A DNA stretch of 64,000 nucleotides from Benincasa hispida. Taxonomy: Eukaryota; Streptophyta; Magnoliopsida; Cucurbitales; Cucurbitaceae. The translations under genes and the position numbers were made by a program. Below are positions 24,501-37,718 of this stretch, piece by piece; positions within the stretch are counted from its first letter, which is position 1; every line of letters begins with the position of its first letter. The stretch is taken from positions 32,135,997 to 32,199,996 of the forward strand of contig NC_052349.1 in assembly GCF_009727055.1 (NCBI RefSeq), written 5' to 3'. The notes under the pieces are model-generated. The model saw only the letters and a list, made by a program, of their open reading frames with translations. It made no database searches and was not told the DNA's origin.

Positions 24501-25389
24501 CATACTTCTAAAGTTCTATGAAAAATTTAAAAAAAAAATATGGACCCATTTGATAACGTTCTTATTTCTCTTTTTTTTTTTTTACTTAAGCTTGTTTGAT
24601 AACATTTTCATTTCTTATTTCTAAATGTTGAAATATTTCTAAAATATATGCAAATTTGAGAACTAAAAAGAATAGTTTCTTTCAAATCTGTTTCTATTTG
24701 GTTTTTATATTTAACGTTTCATCAAAATAATCAATTTTGGTGATTGGCTGGTTAGTATTAATGCATTTATGAAAATGATTGTGTATTGTCAAATCTTGGG
24801 TTTGAAACACAATCTTGTCAATTTTTTTTTAATCTTTCTCATGAGATAGAAAGATTGAGGGAGAGAGGGAAAGGTTCGAAGAGATGAAATTGAGAAGATG
24901 AGAGAGAGAGGAGAGATGAAATTGGGAAGATGGGGAAGAGAGTGGCAAAAATCATGGAAAAAAAGGGAAAATAAAAGAGAGTGGCAAGAATCTAAAAAGA
25001 AAAAAAAAAAAAAAATCTCCCACCTGCAACAACGTAAAAAGGGGGAAAAAAAAGGCAACACCCGAAAAAATGTGCGTGCAATATACAGACACAAGGAACA
25101 AACTTGGAAATATCAAAAAGTTCAAAAGTTAATCGGTCAATATTTGTAAATATTTTAAAGATGTGCTATATTTTTAGATTTTTTTTTTCTGATTTTGTTA
25201 TCTACTTCAATTTTCCAAAATGATAGAAAGATGACAATAGTTGTAATTGAAGGGTCTTAATGTCGCACTAGCATGAGAATTGCAAAGAGATTCAAAACAG
25301 AATTTTAGGATTAGAACAAATTGAGCTTGAAAAAAGAAATGTTGTATGTAGACCTCTAGACTCATACAATTGTTAACAAATAGTCAGTC
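24501..25389. other. Low-complexity intergenic region
   Basis: Contains T-runs (24571-24585), a purine-rich stretch at 24840-25060 ('gagagaggagagatgaaattgg' type, with a 19-base A/G-poor run) and nothing I can assign. Open frames over the purine tract are low-complexity Arg/Lys/Glu strings and are not believable genes. Confidence 0.4.
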
Positions 25390-26722
25390 GGTTGGATTTT
25401 GGCAAAATATCAAAAATGCAGTTTATCCCACGTCGATTAAATTGAAGAATGAGGATTCGCTCCAAGCCTATAAAAGGAGCTTATGCCTTTAGTTTCATGT
25501 CGTCCCAATTTGAAACAATTTAAATTTGAGTGTGCTAACTCTAGTTAAATTCCTTTTGTATTCTCTGTTATTTTTCTGCTTATTCTTGTAGTAGAAGTGT
25601 GAGCATTATTTGTTGTTTTGAGAGGATTGAAGTAGATATGTGTCAAGCTTTATGAGTTCGTTCAATAAAATTTGATGGAGAGAAACTTGATGGGGTGATC
25701 AACTTCGATTTGTGGCAAGTGCAAGTCATGGATGTGTTGATACAATCTGGATTACACAAGTGCAAGTTAAATGTGACGGTGTTTCAGTGCAATTCTGGAG
25801 TGATTCTAGCACAAGTTTAAAAAGGAGAGTCTTCAAGCAGAAGATAAGCTGTTGGGTATGCAAACAGTCTGCATACATGAAAAGTAGAGCAAGTTCATCA
25901 AAGGGGTCTAGATCGAAGCTACCCGTGTCTTTCTCGTCAGGGGAGACAATGACTTCTTCTGAAGAAGACGAAAATGATCCTCATTGTATGTTCGCTTTAA
26001 CATGATAGATGATGTGATATTAGCGGTTCCACAAGTTTGCACACAGGCATTGACTTGGCGACTATGCAAGGTGTGTGGTGGAAGTTATATTGATGGCTTA
26101 AAGACATCTAAGTGAGCCAAGTGGAAGTTGTACCATAAATTTCGACAAGGTTTATCGACATGGAACATAAAAGAAAAATATTGAGAAATGGTATTCAAGT
26201 GGTCTACTTTTCATGGTGGAGTAGGTTATAGTTCTCTAACTCAAGAATTATGATTGTCGGTGAAGACAATGGATGTTGCAGAAGCTGTGGATTCTTCAAA
26301 TATCTTGCCAAGGTGGAATTTGTTGGGTTTTGGCAAAATACTAGAAGTACAGTGGGGATAGGCTCCAAACCTGTAAAAGGAGCCTATGCCTCTAGTTTCG
26401 TGTCGTCCCAGTTAGAAACAAAGTTTAGGTGTGCTGACTCTATTTAAATTCCTTTTGTATTCTCTAGTTTGAGAGTGGAAAAATGTATGAGTAGTCAAAA
26501 GCTTTAAGAGTGTTATTGTAATTGGGATTGAGAGAGATAATTATTATGTATAATTGTACATTTTTTCATGTAGTGGATTTCTTTCTGGTGGTTTTTTTTT
26601 TTTTTTCAGAGTTCGGAGTTTTTCACGTCAATTCTTGTATGTCCTATTTTATTGGTTTCTTTTTAATTTCTATGTTATTTTTTTACTTATCCCTATGGTA
26701 GAAGTGGGAGGTTCTTCTCAAC
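25390..26722 (+). mobile_element. Small gutted LTR retrotransposon
   Basis: Two related direct repeats flank a short internal region. The left one (from 25390) begins GGTTGGATTTTGGCAAAATA and the right one (26321-26722) TGTTGGGTTTTGGCAAAATA. Both continue with 'cctataaaaggagc.tatgcc', 'agtttc.tgtcgtccca' and 'aaattccttttgtattctct'. The left LTR lacks about 190 bases present in the right. A purine-rich tract (AAGGTGGAATT) precedes the right LTR. Only a broken gag lies inside; pol is absent. The TATA-like CCTATAAAAGG is a plausible LTR promoter. No clean target duplication was seen. Confidence 0.7.
25652..26003 (+). pseudogene. Truncated copia-type gag
   Basis: From ATG 25652, after a one-base slip, the frame reads KFDGEKLDGVINFDLWQVQV and then MDVLIQSGL, which matches the N-terminal gag pattern of plant copia elements (FDG..N...W...M...L). 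A further part at 25860-26003 is Ser/Glu-rich (VSFSSGETMTSSEEDENDPH), like the spacer after the gag zinc knuckle. Frameshifts and stops separate these parts. Protease, integrase and RT are missing, so the element cannot move by itself. Confidence 0.65.
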
Positions 26723-28326
26723 ACATTCGTTTGATCGATTAATTTGGAACATTCATGTTTGAAATAACACTTAGAAATTCATATCACATTGAATCGCTTG
26801 TTTTTCGTTGCTTTGTTGAATTAAGAATTGAATCAACCTATCAATTTCCTAAATAAAACTAGTGAGCAAGTAACGATAGTAAAGCGAATTTACGACTACC
26901 AATCTCTAAAGACGATACTCAGTTGGGTCAGGGTTATATTACCTCGATATATTTACTTGTGCTATGTCAACGACCACTTCCAAAGATTAGCTCCGATGAC
27001 TCCCTTCATGTTACCAAAGCTAAGCACTAAGGAAACATTCTAGTGTTGGCCAAATCTGAATCAAGCTCACAATACATCTGACTTTTCAATTTGGGTAAAA
27101 TTATCCATTTGCCATGATATTCAGACACATTGGGCACACACCTGACTTAACATCAATGATGTCATTCATTAGTGAAGTCTTTCATCAGCAAAATCATTCA
27201 TCCTTCAATCTCAAGTCCTCATTTTCTTTGGTTGAAATTTTTCCTCTTTCTCACTTTAAATTGACTAGTAAGGAATACGTGTTACAAACGTTTTAATTTA
27301 AAGTTTTAAAATAAAATTAAATTTTATATAAAATTTTGTATATGTAATAAATAAATAATATTAAATAATATTTAAACTTAGTTTTTGTGATAATAAATCT
27401 TTAATGGTAGTAAAAAAAATTATTCTTAACTATATAGAAGGTATACACCAACGTATTTTATTATAAAAAAATAACTTTAGAATGAAAATCGATTCAATAC
27501 GTCTATATGTACACTTCGTCTATCATAAAATTTGTGTCTCCTGTCTTTAACTTACTGTTATAAAACTTGCTCATAACTTTTTTTTTATTCTTTGAAATTC
27601 TATGTTACTCTCATAACATTTTTTTTCTTTAAAAATTTTGTTTCATTCTAACTTATTTTCTCTCTAAAATTGTTCTCATTCTCTAATTTTGTTTCTCTCT
27701 TCAAATACTTTCTACTTTCCTTACTAAATATTTGCCTCTATAAAACTAATGTGTTTTTAGTGTCATTTTTTTTTGTTGCTGTTGTTGTCGTGTATCTTTC
27801 ACATAAATCATCAAAATTACTCTTGATTTAATTTACAACATTCGAACAAAACCTTCCAATTCAATATTAGTCTCAAAATATACTTAAAAAGACAAAAATG
27901 AGATTCGATAAATAGGAACAACACATGTAAATAACTTTTTATCACGAGCTAAAGAATGAACTTTGAATAGCACATATGAAGAACATTTTGAATTTTCTTG
28001 CATTCTAGTGAACTTCAAGAGAACCCAAAAAATCATTTGAAAGAATGTAACAATAATTGATTACTATATAATATGACTATAAAACTTCAATACATCATAG
28101 AATAGCACATATGTTATAATTTTTAAATTACAAACAATGAGGAAAAAATGGAGCCAGACATCAAAAGGGAAAAGGTTCATGCAACCAATATGTGAAAATA
28201 CATCAATATACCAATCATCCCAAATAATTTAGTTTGTGTTTTATATACATATATATACACTTTTGGTAGTTTTTTTTTTTCTTTCAAATTTTCATATAAC
28301 TTTTTCAAGTCTATATATGGATCACC
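26723..28326. other. Intergenic region
   Basis: Nothing assigned. Short open frames at 26828-27043 and 27114-27296 are unsupported by any recognisable motif. The stretch 27300-28320 is strongly AT-rich. The target duplication of the large copia insertion (CATAC) closes it at 28327-28331. Confidence 0.4.
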
Positions 28327-28331
28327 CATAC

Positions 28332-30184
28332 TCTTGGATTGTATGTCCTAAAACTTTGTAAATCTTTAAACTTATTCTATTTACAATAAGGTTGTGTTAT
28401 TGAGATTTATTTAATAATGTTGTTATTGAACATGTAAATTGTACTTAAAATAGCCTAAATTCAATGAACTAACAAACCCCTGGCTATAGCATGAATACTT
28501 GAACTTTATGTAGAGACATAAAAGAGGATCGAGTTTAAGTATATAACCAAAACAATTTATAAGTATAAGGATAAAATTGGGTACCTTATCCTGAGGATAC
28601 CGTGGATACGGCTTGGTTTGTATTTGATACGAACGATGTGATCCCAAAATCATTCAGGTAGAAACATGCGAGTGGAGGCATCCTATGCAAAAGAAGTTTG
28701 CATAAAACTGGACCACGAAATAGTCACTTTTCTTTATAACACTGTTTACTGTTAAAACTGACTATTTCAACTCGATGACCTAAGGTAACTCGATTTCAAT
28801 CCTAATTTAACTACGAACTCCTGTTTATTCGGGATTATCTTTTAATCTGCAATGGTGAGAGTGACTCAACATCCCGTTCAATAATCCTTCCATTTTAGGG
28901 GTAAGACTGAGTAGATAGCTGCGGATATAGTTGTACAAGATGAAATTCACTCTTATCCATTTCAGAGTTAGTAGATAGGTTGTTCCCTTAAGTACTGGCT
29001 CCTAGTCTTGAACAAAGGGCCCCACCCTCTCTATGACTGAGAGTGACTCGGTTTATTGGTAGGGTTATAAACCAATTGTTCATTAGTGGATCACTGGAGA
29101 CTTAAGAAGCAAGATGTATTACAGGGGTAAACGGTAATTTTGACCCGATTGTGAATACGAACAACCTGTGAAGAATTGACTTACTGATCATGGTTAAATC
29201 AAGTGAACAGAAATATATCTATAGTGAGGAGAGTGCAGCTACTGGGCTTTAGTGGAGTGACCCGGTAGTTAACGAATGTTGGTTAATTCAATTAAAAGAG
29301 TTTAGCCAATTAATCTCGGATCGTTAGAGCTCATGATCTGTAGGTCCATTAGGTCCCCCTATTAGCTCATAAACGGATTAAACATTAGAATAATGTGATG
29401 AGAGATTTTGAAATGTTTAAATTCGATTTAAGGAAATTATTAATTATCAAACTAAACGAAATAGGAGAGTTAGAAAATATTTTAATATTTTACATGAATA
29501 GGGATCATGTTTGGAATAAGTATAGTATTAGTTTAATATTTGATATTAAATTAATTAATTAATTAAATTATTTATAATTAATGAATAAAATTAATATTTT
29601 ATAAAATTAAAATTCATTTTAAAATTTGAATTTTTGGAAATTCAAATTAATTTGATTTTTGAGAAAAATCATTTTTAAAAAAATAAAAAAAAGGTGAGTG
29701 GATTTTTCCCACTTCTCCCACTAAGTGTAACACTCATTTTCCACTCAAATTAAATGAGGTTTTAGTGTCAAATTGTTGTGCAATTGTGTTGCATGATGTT
29801 CCTCTGTAAAATCAAATGTTGAATGAACCGAAGAACTTCATAAATTTGGGAAATTTGAAGGAGAATTAGAAGAAAAATAGTTTTTATACAAAATTCCAGC
29901 ACAAAACTGATATACTCTCCAAATTCCCTAAATTCAACCTCATTTTGGATTCCACTATCCAATTTAAGGTCAAAGAATAATAGAGAAGATACTTTTGGTA
30001 GTCTACAAGAATTGATGAGGTGATTTTAGCTAGTGATTGCATCAATTGAAACGATTCTTCAAAGGTTGTATAACTAAACCCTATTTCTATTTTCCTTGTA
30101 TATGCATGCTTAATCATTAAAATTGATGTAATTAGAGTGCTTAAAGTCCTAATTACTTCTACATGTTGATTGTCAACACCATCA
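28332..30184 (+). repeat. 5' LTR of the outer copia element
   Basis: 1853 bases. It matches the split 3' LTR along its length ('ctatttcaactc.at.acctaaggtaactcgatttcaatc', 'tgaacaa.gggccc.ccctctctatgactgagag', 'gttgattgtcaacaccatca'). It starts at a mutated TG and ends CA directly before the primer-binding site. The same family supplies LTRs at 2944, 4263, 17783 and 47365. Confidence 0.9.
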
Positions 30185-30186
30185 AT

Positions 30187-30198
30187 TGATATCAGAGC
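30187..30198 (+). other. Primer-binding site of the outer copia element
   Basis: TGATATCAGAGC differs by one base from the TGGTATCAGAGC of plant copia elements (initiator tRNA-Met primer). It lies two bases after the 5' LTR. Confidence 0.85.
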
Positions 30199-32079
30199 AT
30201 GATTTAAGCATTCAATTTACATTAATTTTAGCTTGGTGGGTGTTTTTCATAAGTTGTATGAAATGGGTGCTGATATGGATATTTTTCAATTTTGGCATTA
30301 GATTTCTCTTCAATTATGTTGCAATTGTTGTAATTGGCTCCTTGTTTATGGGTTTTAATGTGTGATTAAGGGTCTGTAAATTTATTAGAGTCAATAGAGT
30401 GGAAATTAATTAGGGTGTAATTGGAAGAGAAATGAAGCTTGCAGCAGCTGTTCATCGGTAAGCCCAGATCAAGCGCGCGCAAAGGTAAGCGATCAGAGGC
30501 TGAACTGATTCACTTCTTATTGATCTGACTCAACCTATTTACTTCATTAGAGGTCCGATTCAGCCTTTATGCAGCCTTGGAGGTAGGTTCGAGGATTTTG
30601 GAGCCAGTTTGGGTCGGTTTGGGCGGTTCATACCTTTTTTTTTTAATTATTTTTGTAATAATTTAGGGTTTTGCTTGCTGAGGATGCCAAAACTAGTCCA
30701 TGTCAGTGTGTGTTTAATTATTTATGCATTATAAATGTATGTTGTAATTAATTAAATCTTGTATATACATAAAGTATCCCATATAGATTTAAAATCTCAC
30801 CATAGGAAGCATGTAGCATGCATTGAAAGTATGTTATAAATAATTATAATATATAGTATGCATGAATTAGGGTTTCATGTGTTTAATATATTTAGTTATA
30901 TTAAATTGTGAAATGCTTATTGTATGTTATAGATTGTTAGCATGTCTATAGTTTTATAAAGTGTCATAAAATGGATTAGATATTTAAAATCTATAACAAA
31001 GATAAATTGCATGCCTACTTACTGTTAATAAATGACAACTTATTTTAATTAGTTCAAATAGGTCGTTATCTTGTGAAACTTTGGTTACAAACTCATCCGA
31101 GCTAAAATCTTGTCTAAGATTGGAGGTACTTAAGTTGACGGTTTATGAAACACCTGCTACCTGGAGATTTTAGCCGATTCTTGAGTGGTATTAACCCGAT
31201 TTTATGAGCATGCATGAGCGATGTGAGGTAATAAATTGGTTTATCACTTAGACATCGTAGATTAAACCTAAATATAAATGTTATACTTGGATAAACATCT
31301 AGAATTAGGTTGTATTTATTAGCCAGAATATACTTAAGTAAATATTTACCCAAAACAAATAGAACACTTTAGTGGAAGATTAATAATATATATGATATAT
31401 TGTTTTTAGCTCTCACGTCCCTAAAAGTTCACACCGTGAGATTTATGCGTGGCTTTAAGTCACTCTGGGAGTGACTTCCATACAGTAAGTCTTTGCATGG
31501 GTCAATATCAAGGTGAATAGGGAAAGTAGTTCATAATAACTGGGAGAAAGAAGTGCGTCAACACATCGACGGTCTCCTTCATTAGGTTGGACTGTGAGAT
31601 TACTATGTTGCATCTGATTATCGTTTTTAGACGACATTAGCTAGTTGTCTTTTTAGTGACTATCCCCTTGGAGGGTTGTAACATGCGATTCGGAACAACT
31701 CAAACTCTATAAATGGATAGGGTGTCTTAGGTTGATTCTCAACTTTGACTCTCCAATTCGGTAGTATTGTTGGGGCCAACCTCTGAGGTCTGAAAATGGA
31801 AGGTTACACTTACAAGAGTTACTAAGTGTTAATAAGTTCTTGACAAAAAACGGTAACTAAATAACTATAGGAATAAAGAGTTATTCTAGAGTTAGTAATT
31901 AGTCAAGAATGTTTTGCTTCAGTGAAAGAGTATTTGACTGCCCCTCAGTAGCATCTATTCTGACTCACTAAAGTATCGTTGCAAATAAATAATGAAATTT
32001 GGATACATTATTACTTTTTCTAAAATTTGATTGGATTTGAAAAGCAATTTACTGATTAGAATTTGTTTATATTTTTAGC
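30199..32079 (+). other. Long leader of the outer copia element
   Basis: About 1.9 kb without coding capacity between the primer-binding site and gag. The part at about 31050-31830 recurs, inverted, at 46735-47360 ('acctctgaggtctgaaaatgga', 'gggagtgacttcca', 'tggatag'), so it belongs to the element family. It contains a short GC-rich patch at 30460-30600. Confidence 0.65.
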
Positions 32080-32760
32080 ATGTCGAATTCTTCTAAAGTA
32101 CCCACTTCCGATAAGTTTAACTGTTTTAAATATTCAACATGGAAATCAAATATAAATGCAATACTAGTAGATGATTGTTTAAGATTTGTTTTAACCGAGA
32201 AATGTCCTCTAACTCCCAGCTCGTTTGCAAACCAAATAGTTTAGAATGCTTATGACAAATGGATTAGGGCAAATGATAAGGCTCGAATCTATGTATTAGC
32301 AAGCATACCCCATATACTAGCTAAGAAATACGACAATATGGTTTCCACCAAAGAAATCATGGATTCGATGCAGACATTGTTTGGACAATATGTCAAGCAC
32401 AATACTCTCGATAATGTTTGTAACTTTGACATACATGAACATACATGATAGAACCTCTGTTAACGAACATGTTCTAGATATGTTGAAAGTAATATACAGG
32501 AATGTCATAGATGAGGAAGCTAAGAAAGCACAACGAAGTAAATATGATTTACTGGTTGTTGAAGCATGTTTAGTGAAAAATGATAAGTTAACTTGGATAT
32601 TGGATTCAGGTGCCGCTAATAATATTTGGCTTTTGCTCAGGAAACTAGTTCCTGAAGGCAACTTGCAGAAGGCGAAACAACCTTTAAGGGGAGGACCGGA
32701 GAGGTTATTTCAGCTAAAGCAATGGGAGATATGAAGTTATTTATTGAAGATAGATTCATT
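32080..32760 (+). pseudogene. Outer copia gag and protease remnant
   Basis: From ATG 32080 the frame gives a typical copia gag start (SDKFNCFKYSTWKSNINAIL, then LTEKCPL...), with a stop at about 32241 and a frameshift near 32440 into the frame of MNIHDRTSVNEHVLDMLKVI. It then reaches the protease active-site region LTWILDSGAANNIW (the DSG aspartate is kept). The zinc knuckle is missing between gag and protease, and the protease is cut short. Confidence 0.75.
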
Positions 32761-32783
32761 TTAATCTCAATAGGATTGAGAGA

Positions 32784-33743
32784 TTGGTTAAGAGTGGACT
32801 CCTAAATCAGTTAGAAGAAAATTCTCTACCACCGTGTGAGTATTATCTTGAGGGTAAGATGACCAAAAGATCTTTTACGAGAAAAGGTCTTAGATTCAAA
32901 GAACCTTTAAAGCTTGTGCATTTAGACCTTTGTGGTCTGATAAATGTCAAGGCACAAGGAGGGTATGAATATTTCATCTGTTTTATTTATGATTATTTTA
33001 GATATGGTTATATTTGCCTAATGCATCATAAGTCTGAAACCTTTGAAAAGTTCAAGGAGTATAAGGAAGAGGTTGAGAACCAACTAGGTAAAAAGATTAA
33101 AACATTTTGATCAGATCGAGATGGAGAGTATATGAACTTGAAACTCCAGGACTATTTGATAGAATATAAAATTCAGTCTCAACTCACAACACCTAGTACA
33201 TCTCAACAGAATGGTATAGCAGAAAGGTGAAATAGAACTCTGTTGGACATGGTTCATTCAATGATGAGTTATGTTCAGTTGCCTAATTCATTTTTGGGAT
33301 ATATAGTAGAGACTGTTGTTTACGTTTTGAACATGGTTCCATCGAAAAGTGTTTCTGAAATACCGTACAAATTATGGAGAGGACGTAAAGGTAGATTACG
33401 TCACTTTAGGATTTGGGGATGCCTAACACACGTGCTAGCTCAGAACACAAAGAAGTTGGAATTTCGTTCGAAAGCATGCTTATTTTTAGGATATCCCAAA
33501 GAAACAAAAGGTGGTCTATTTTATGATCCTTAAAATGACAAAATATTTGTATTGATAAATGCTACATTCTTAGAGGAGGACCACATAAGAAATCATCAAC
33601 CTCACAGTAAGCTAGTATTGAGTGACATAACCAAAGAAACTACAAATAAATCAACAAAGATTGTTGATGAGGCTGGTTCTTCAATAAGAGTTTCTGATGA
33701 AATTGGTCCATCATATCCTTCTCAAGAATTGAGAATGCCTTGA
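32784..33743 (+). pseudogene. Outer copia integrase remnant
   Basis: Pre-integrase region with the last part of the zinc finger (CEYYLEGKMTKRSF; the first Cys kept, the second turned to Tyr). The integrase core follows, with LVHLDLCGLINVKA (the first acidic residue), then a stop just before SDRDGEY and another at AER*NRTLLDMV. The C-terminal part contains IPYKLWRGRKGRLRHFRIWG and FLGYPKETKGG. At least four stops or frameshifts are present, so it makes no enzyme. The sequence is close to the inner element's integrase. Confidence 0.85.
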
Positions 33744-35340
33744 CGTAGTGTGAGAGTTGTTCAATAGCCTAACGGTTACATGAGTTTGACAGAAACTCAA
33801 GTTGTCATTCCTGATGATGGCTGAGAGGATCCATTGACCTTTAAACAGGCAATGGAAGATGTGGATTGAGACCAGTAGATAAAAGCATGGACCTCGAATT
33901 GGAGTATATATACTTCAATTCAATCAGAAATTTGTAGATAAACCAGATGGGAAAAAACCTAAAGGTTTCAAATGGATCTACAAGAGAAAACGAGACCAAG
34001 CTGGTAAGGTATAGATCTACAAAGCTAGACTCGTGGCAAAAGGGTTTACCCAAAGAGAGAGGCTGGACTATGAAGAAACCTTCTCTCTAGTTGCCATGAT
34101 TAAGTCTATTAAAATACTCTTATCCATTATTGCCTGTATTATGAGATATGACAAATGGATGTCAATATGACCTTTTTGAATGACTATCTAGAAGAGACTA
34201 TATATATGTCTCAATTAGAGGGGTTCATTGAATAGGGTCAAGAGCAAAAGGTTTTTAAGCTTAAAAGATCTAATTATAGGTTGAAACAAGAATCTCGATC
34301 CTGGAATATAGGATTGGATGTTACAATCAAATCTTATGGCTTTGAACAGAACGTTGATGAACATTGTGTATACAAGAAAATTGTCAACAAGACTATAGCT
34401 TTTCTAATATTATATGTTGATGATATCCTACTCATTGGGATGAGGTAGGATTTCTTGCAGACATCAGCTAGCACCGCAATTTCAAATGAAAGATTTGGGA
34501 GATGCACAGTATGTTCTTAGAATCCAAATAGTTTAGAATCAAAAGAATAAAACACTAGCATATCTCAAACATCTTATATTGACAAGATGTTATTTAGATA
34601 TAAAATGCTAAATTCCAAGAGAGGTCTATTACCTTTTAGACATGGAATTCATTTGTCTAAGGAATAGTGTCCTAAGACACCTCAATGAAATGAATTCCTT
34701 ATGCATTAGCAGTTGGGAGTTTGATGTATGTCATGTTCTGTATATGCCCAGACATATGCTATGCAGTTGGAATAGTCAACAGATATCAGTCCAATCCTAG
34801 ATATGATCATTGGACTGTCGTTAAAACATCCTTAAGTATCTTCGAAGAACAAGGGATTATAGGTTTGTGTATGGTGCTAAGGATCTGATCCTTACAGAAT
34901 ACACTGGTTCTGATTTCCAGACCGATGTAGATTCTAAGAAATCAACTTCGATATCAGTATTCACTCTAAATGAAGAAGCTATAGTATGGAGGAGTATAAA
35001 GCAAAGTTGTATTGCTGACTCCACCATGGAAGCAGAGTATATAGTTGCATGTGAAGCAGTGAAAGAAGCATTATGGCTTAGGAAATTCTTGAACGATTTG
35101 GAACTGGTTCTAAATATGTATCTGCCTATCACCCTCTACTATGATAATAGTGAGGCAGTTGCAAACTCGAAAGAACCTAGAAACCATAAGTGCGGGAAGC
35201 ACATAGAAAATATCATCAAGGAGATAGTACACTGAGAAGATGTAATCGTCATGCAGATAGCCTCAAAAGATAGTTTAGCTGATCCATTTACAAAGATCCT
35301 CATGGCTAAAGTGTTTGAGGGTCACCTTTTAGATTAGGAC
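33744..35340 (+). pseudogene. Outer copia reverse transcriptase and RNase H remnant
   Basis: After the linker, about 33940-34100 encodes the RT start (GFKWIYKRKRDQAGK, KARLVAKGFTQ), and 34140-34440 the core, with NYRLKQESRSW in place of YGLKQASRSW. The YVDD box at about 34410-34430 is preserved (LYVDDILL). RNase H runs 34867-35235 (WRSIKQSCIADSTMEAEY, ITLYYDNSEAVANSKEP), followed by a stop and the tail up to the purine tract. Many stops and indels occur between 34100 and 34860. Confidence 0.85.
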
Positions 35341-35372
35341 TATGAGATTCATAAATCTAGGGCAAGTGGGAG

Positions 35373-36058
35373 AATTCATGGGTATCAGATGCCCTAATCT
35401 ATTATATTTATATTTATTCTATCATACTCAATATTGTATATATTTGTATACATGTAAACCCACTGGAGTTTTAGTCCAAGTGGGAGTTTGTTGGGTTGTA
35501 TGTCCAAAAAAAACTCACAGTTTGTAAATCTTTAAACTTATTCTATTTACAATAAAGTTGTTATTGAAGTTTATTCAACAATGTTGTTATTGAACATGTA
35601 AATTGCACGTGTAATAGCCTAACTTCAATAAACTAACGAACCCCTGGCTATTGCATGAATACTTGAACTTTATATGGATACATAAAAGATGATAAAGTTT
35701 GGGTATATATTGCTCAATTCATAGGTATCAGATGTCATGGTTTATTGTATCTATATTTTTTCTCTCATACTCAACATTATATATATTTGTATATATGTAA
35801 ACCCACTGAAGTTTTAGTCCATGTAGAAGTTTTTTGGGTTTTATATCCTAAAACTCGCAGTTTGTAAAATATTTAAATTTATTCTATTTATAATAAAGTT
35901 GTTATTGAGGTTTATTCAATAAAGTTGTTATTGAACATGAAAATTGCACTTGTAATAGCCTAAATTCAATAAATTGACAAACCCCGAGTTATAGCATGAA
36001 TATTCAAACTTTATGTAGAGATATAAAAGAGGATTAAGTTTGAGAATATAGCCAAAAC
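35373..36058 (+). repeat. Tandem duplication of tail plus LTR head (period about 343 bp)
   Basis: The unit from 'aattcatgggtatcagatg' (35373), through 'aaacccactggagttttagtcca' and the purine tract, into the first ~225 bases of the LTR is repeated from about 35716. The LTR start is therefore present at both 35489 and 35832. The second copy continues into the full 3' LTR. The copies differ at many sites, so the duplication is not recent. Confidence 0.8.
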
Positions 36059-36295
36059 AGTCTATAAGTATAAGGATAAGGTTAGGTACTTTAACCTGAG
36101 GATACTATGGATGCAGCCTGCTTTGTATTTGATAGAAATGATGTGATCCCAAAATCATTCATATAGAGACATGTGAATGGGGATATCCTATGCAAAAGAA
36201 GTTGCATAAGACTGGACCACAAAATAGTCATTTTTCTTTATAACACGGTTTACTTTTAAAACTTACTATTTCAACTCAATAACCTAAGGTAACTC
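35832..36295 (+). repeat. 3' LTR of the outer copia element, left part
   Basis: First ~464 bases of the 3' LTR, starting TTTTGGGTTTTATATCC (TG mutated) and broken by the inner insertion right after 'cctaaggtaactc'. It corresponds to about 28332-28790 in the 5' LTR. The AACTC at 36291-36295 is the left copy of the inner element's target duplication. Confidence 0.85.
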
Positions 36296-36390
36296 TCTTG
36301 TACTGGGCATTTGTGCCCTAGTTTATTGTTTTGTATACTTGTAATATGATTATCTTGTACACCCCACTAGCTTTAGGACAAGTGGGAGAT

Positions 36391-37718
36391 TGTTGGAGTT
36401 GATGCCCTAAATCTCGTACGGTTCTATAGTTTGTAAACACTTGTATGAACAAACATTTTGTGATTTATAATATATGATACTTCATTCATTTCAGTCTATG
36501 AAATATTTGATATTTTAGTCGTATTAACCAAAAATCAATAAACTAAGATCCACGATTATCATTGTAACTTAAACATGTATGTGGAGACATACAAGTGGAT
36601 CGTGTTTTAAGTGATAATCTAAATGGTCTTTAGTATATGGATAATGAGGGATACCTTGTTCTAGTGACACTATGAGTATGACCCACTTTGTAGGTATTAC
36701 AAATGTTGTAAAATGTTACAAATGATCTGATCCTAATCATTCATGTATTAGACATGCGAGCGGGGATATTTTATACAAAGAAGTTCATATAAGACCGGAC
36801 CATGAAATGTTTAGTCTCGTTATATAACACCGTTCATAATTGAGACTTTCATTTCACTAGGATGACCATAGGTAACATGACCTTAATCCTAAGTGAGTTA
36901 TGAACTCATGCCTATGAGAACGGCCCTTTGATTTGCATGGGTGAGAGTGGCCAGATCGCCGACTCAACAAGCCTACCATTTTCGAGATTCATCTGGCAGC
37001 TAGAAACTCAGCTACACAAGATGGAATTCATTCCTTCCCCAAAACAGGTGTAAGTAGATAAATTGCTCCCTTAAGGGCTAATTTCGGAGCTTGAACAATG
37101 TTACGCCACACCCTATCTAGGCCCGAGAGGGGTTTAGTCATAGTAGAACTATGATCTATTGTTCATTAGAGGAATCAGTGGTACTTTAGGAGTTAGATGT
37201 AACTACAAGGACAAAACGATAATTTAGCCCAGCTGTACTTATAAGCGATTTGTGAAGAGTCATCGTACTGTTGATTGGTTATATCTAATGGACACAGAAA
37301 TATATTTGTAGTGCGAAGAGTGCAGTTGTCGGTCTTTAGTAGAGTGCCTAGCAATTAACGGATGGTGGATAATGTGATTAAAGAGTTTAGTTAGTTATTC
37401 ACGTACCGTTGGAGCTTCAAGCTACAGGTCTATAAGGTCCCCTTGGTAGCTAAATGGATTCAAGCTGAGAATCAGTTTTTGGGTTAGTTTGAAATGTTCA
37501 AATTAACAAGAGGGAATTTGATTATATATGATATAATTAAATTAATTCAATTATATATGATATAATTGATATAATATGTTTGATACATTATTGTTTGATT
37601 GGAGGAACTAGTATTTTCAATATGGTTCAAATATAAATTCTCTGAATAAGATTCATAGTTATTAAATTTAATATAAATATGATTTATACTAAATGTCATA
37701 ACATAGAAAAAGAACTAT
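36391..37718 (+). repeat. Inverted, truncated LTR of the inner copia element
   Basis: Starts TGTTGGAGTTGATGCCC after a purine tract (AAGTGGGAGAT) and matches the reverse complement of about 43923-42590. It therefore lies opposite to the orientation expected for the 3' LTR of a minus-strand element. It ends in mid-LTR ('aaaaagaactat'); about 14 further bases of LTR in the other orientation (37721-37734) then join the minus-strand internal tail. Confidence 0.8.

Noticed and set aside
24898..25149. Open frame of 83 codons rich in Arg, Lys and Glu
   Set aside because: Produced by a purine-rich low-complexity tract; the opposite strand is equally open.
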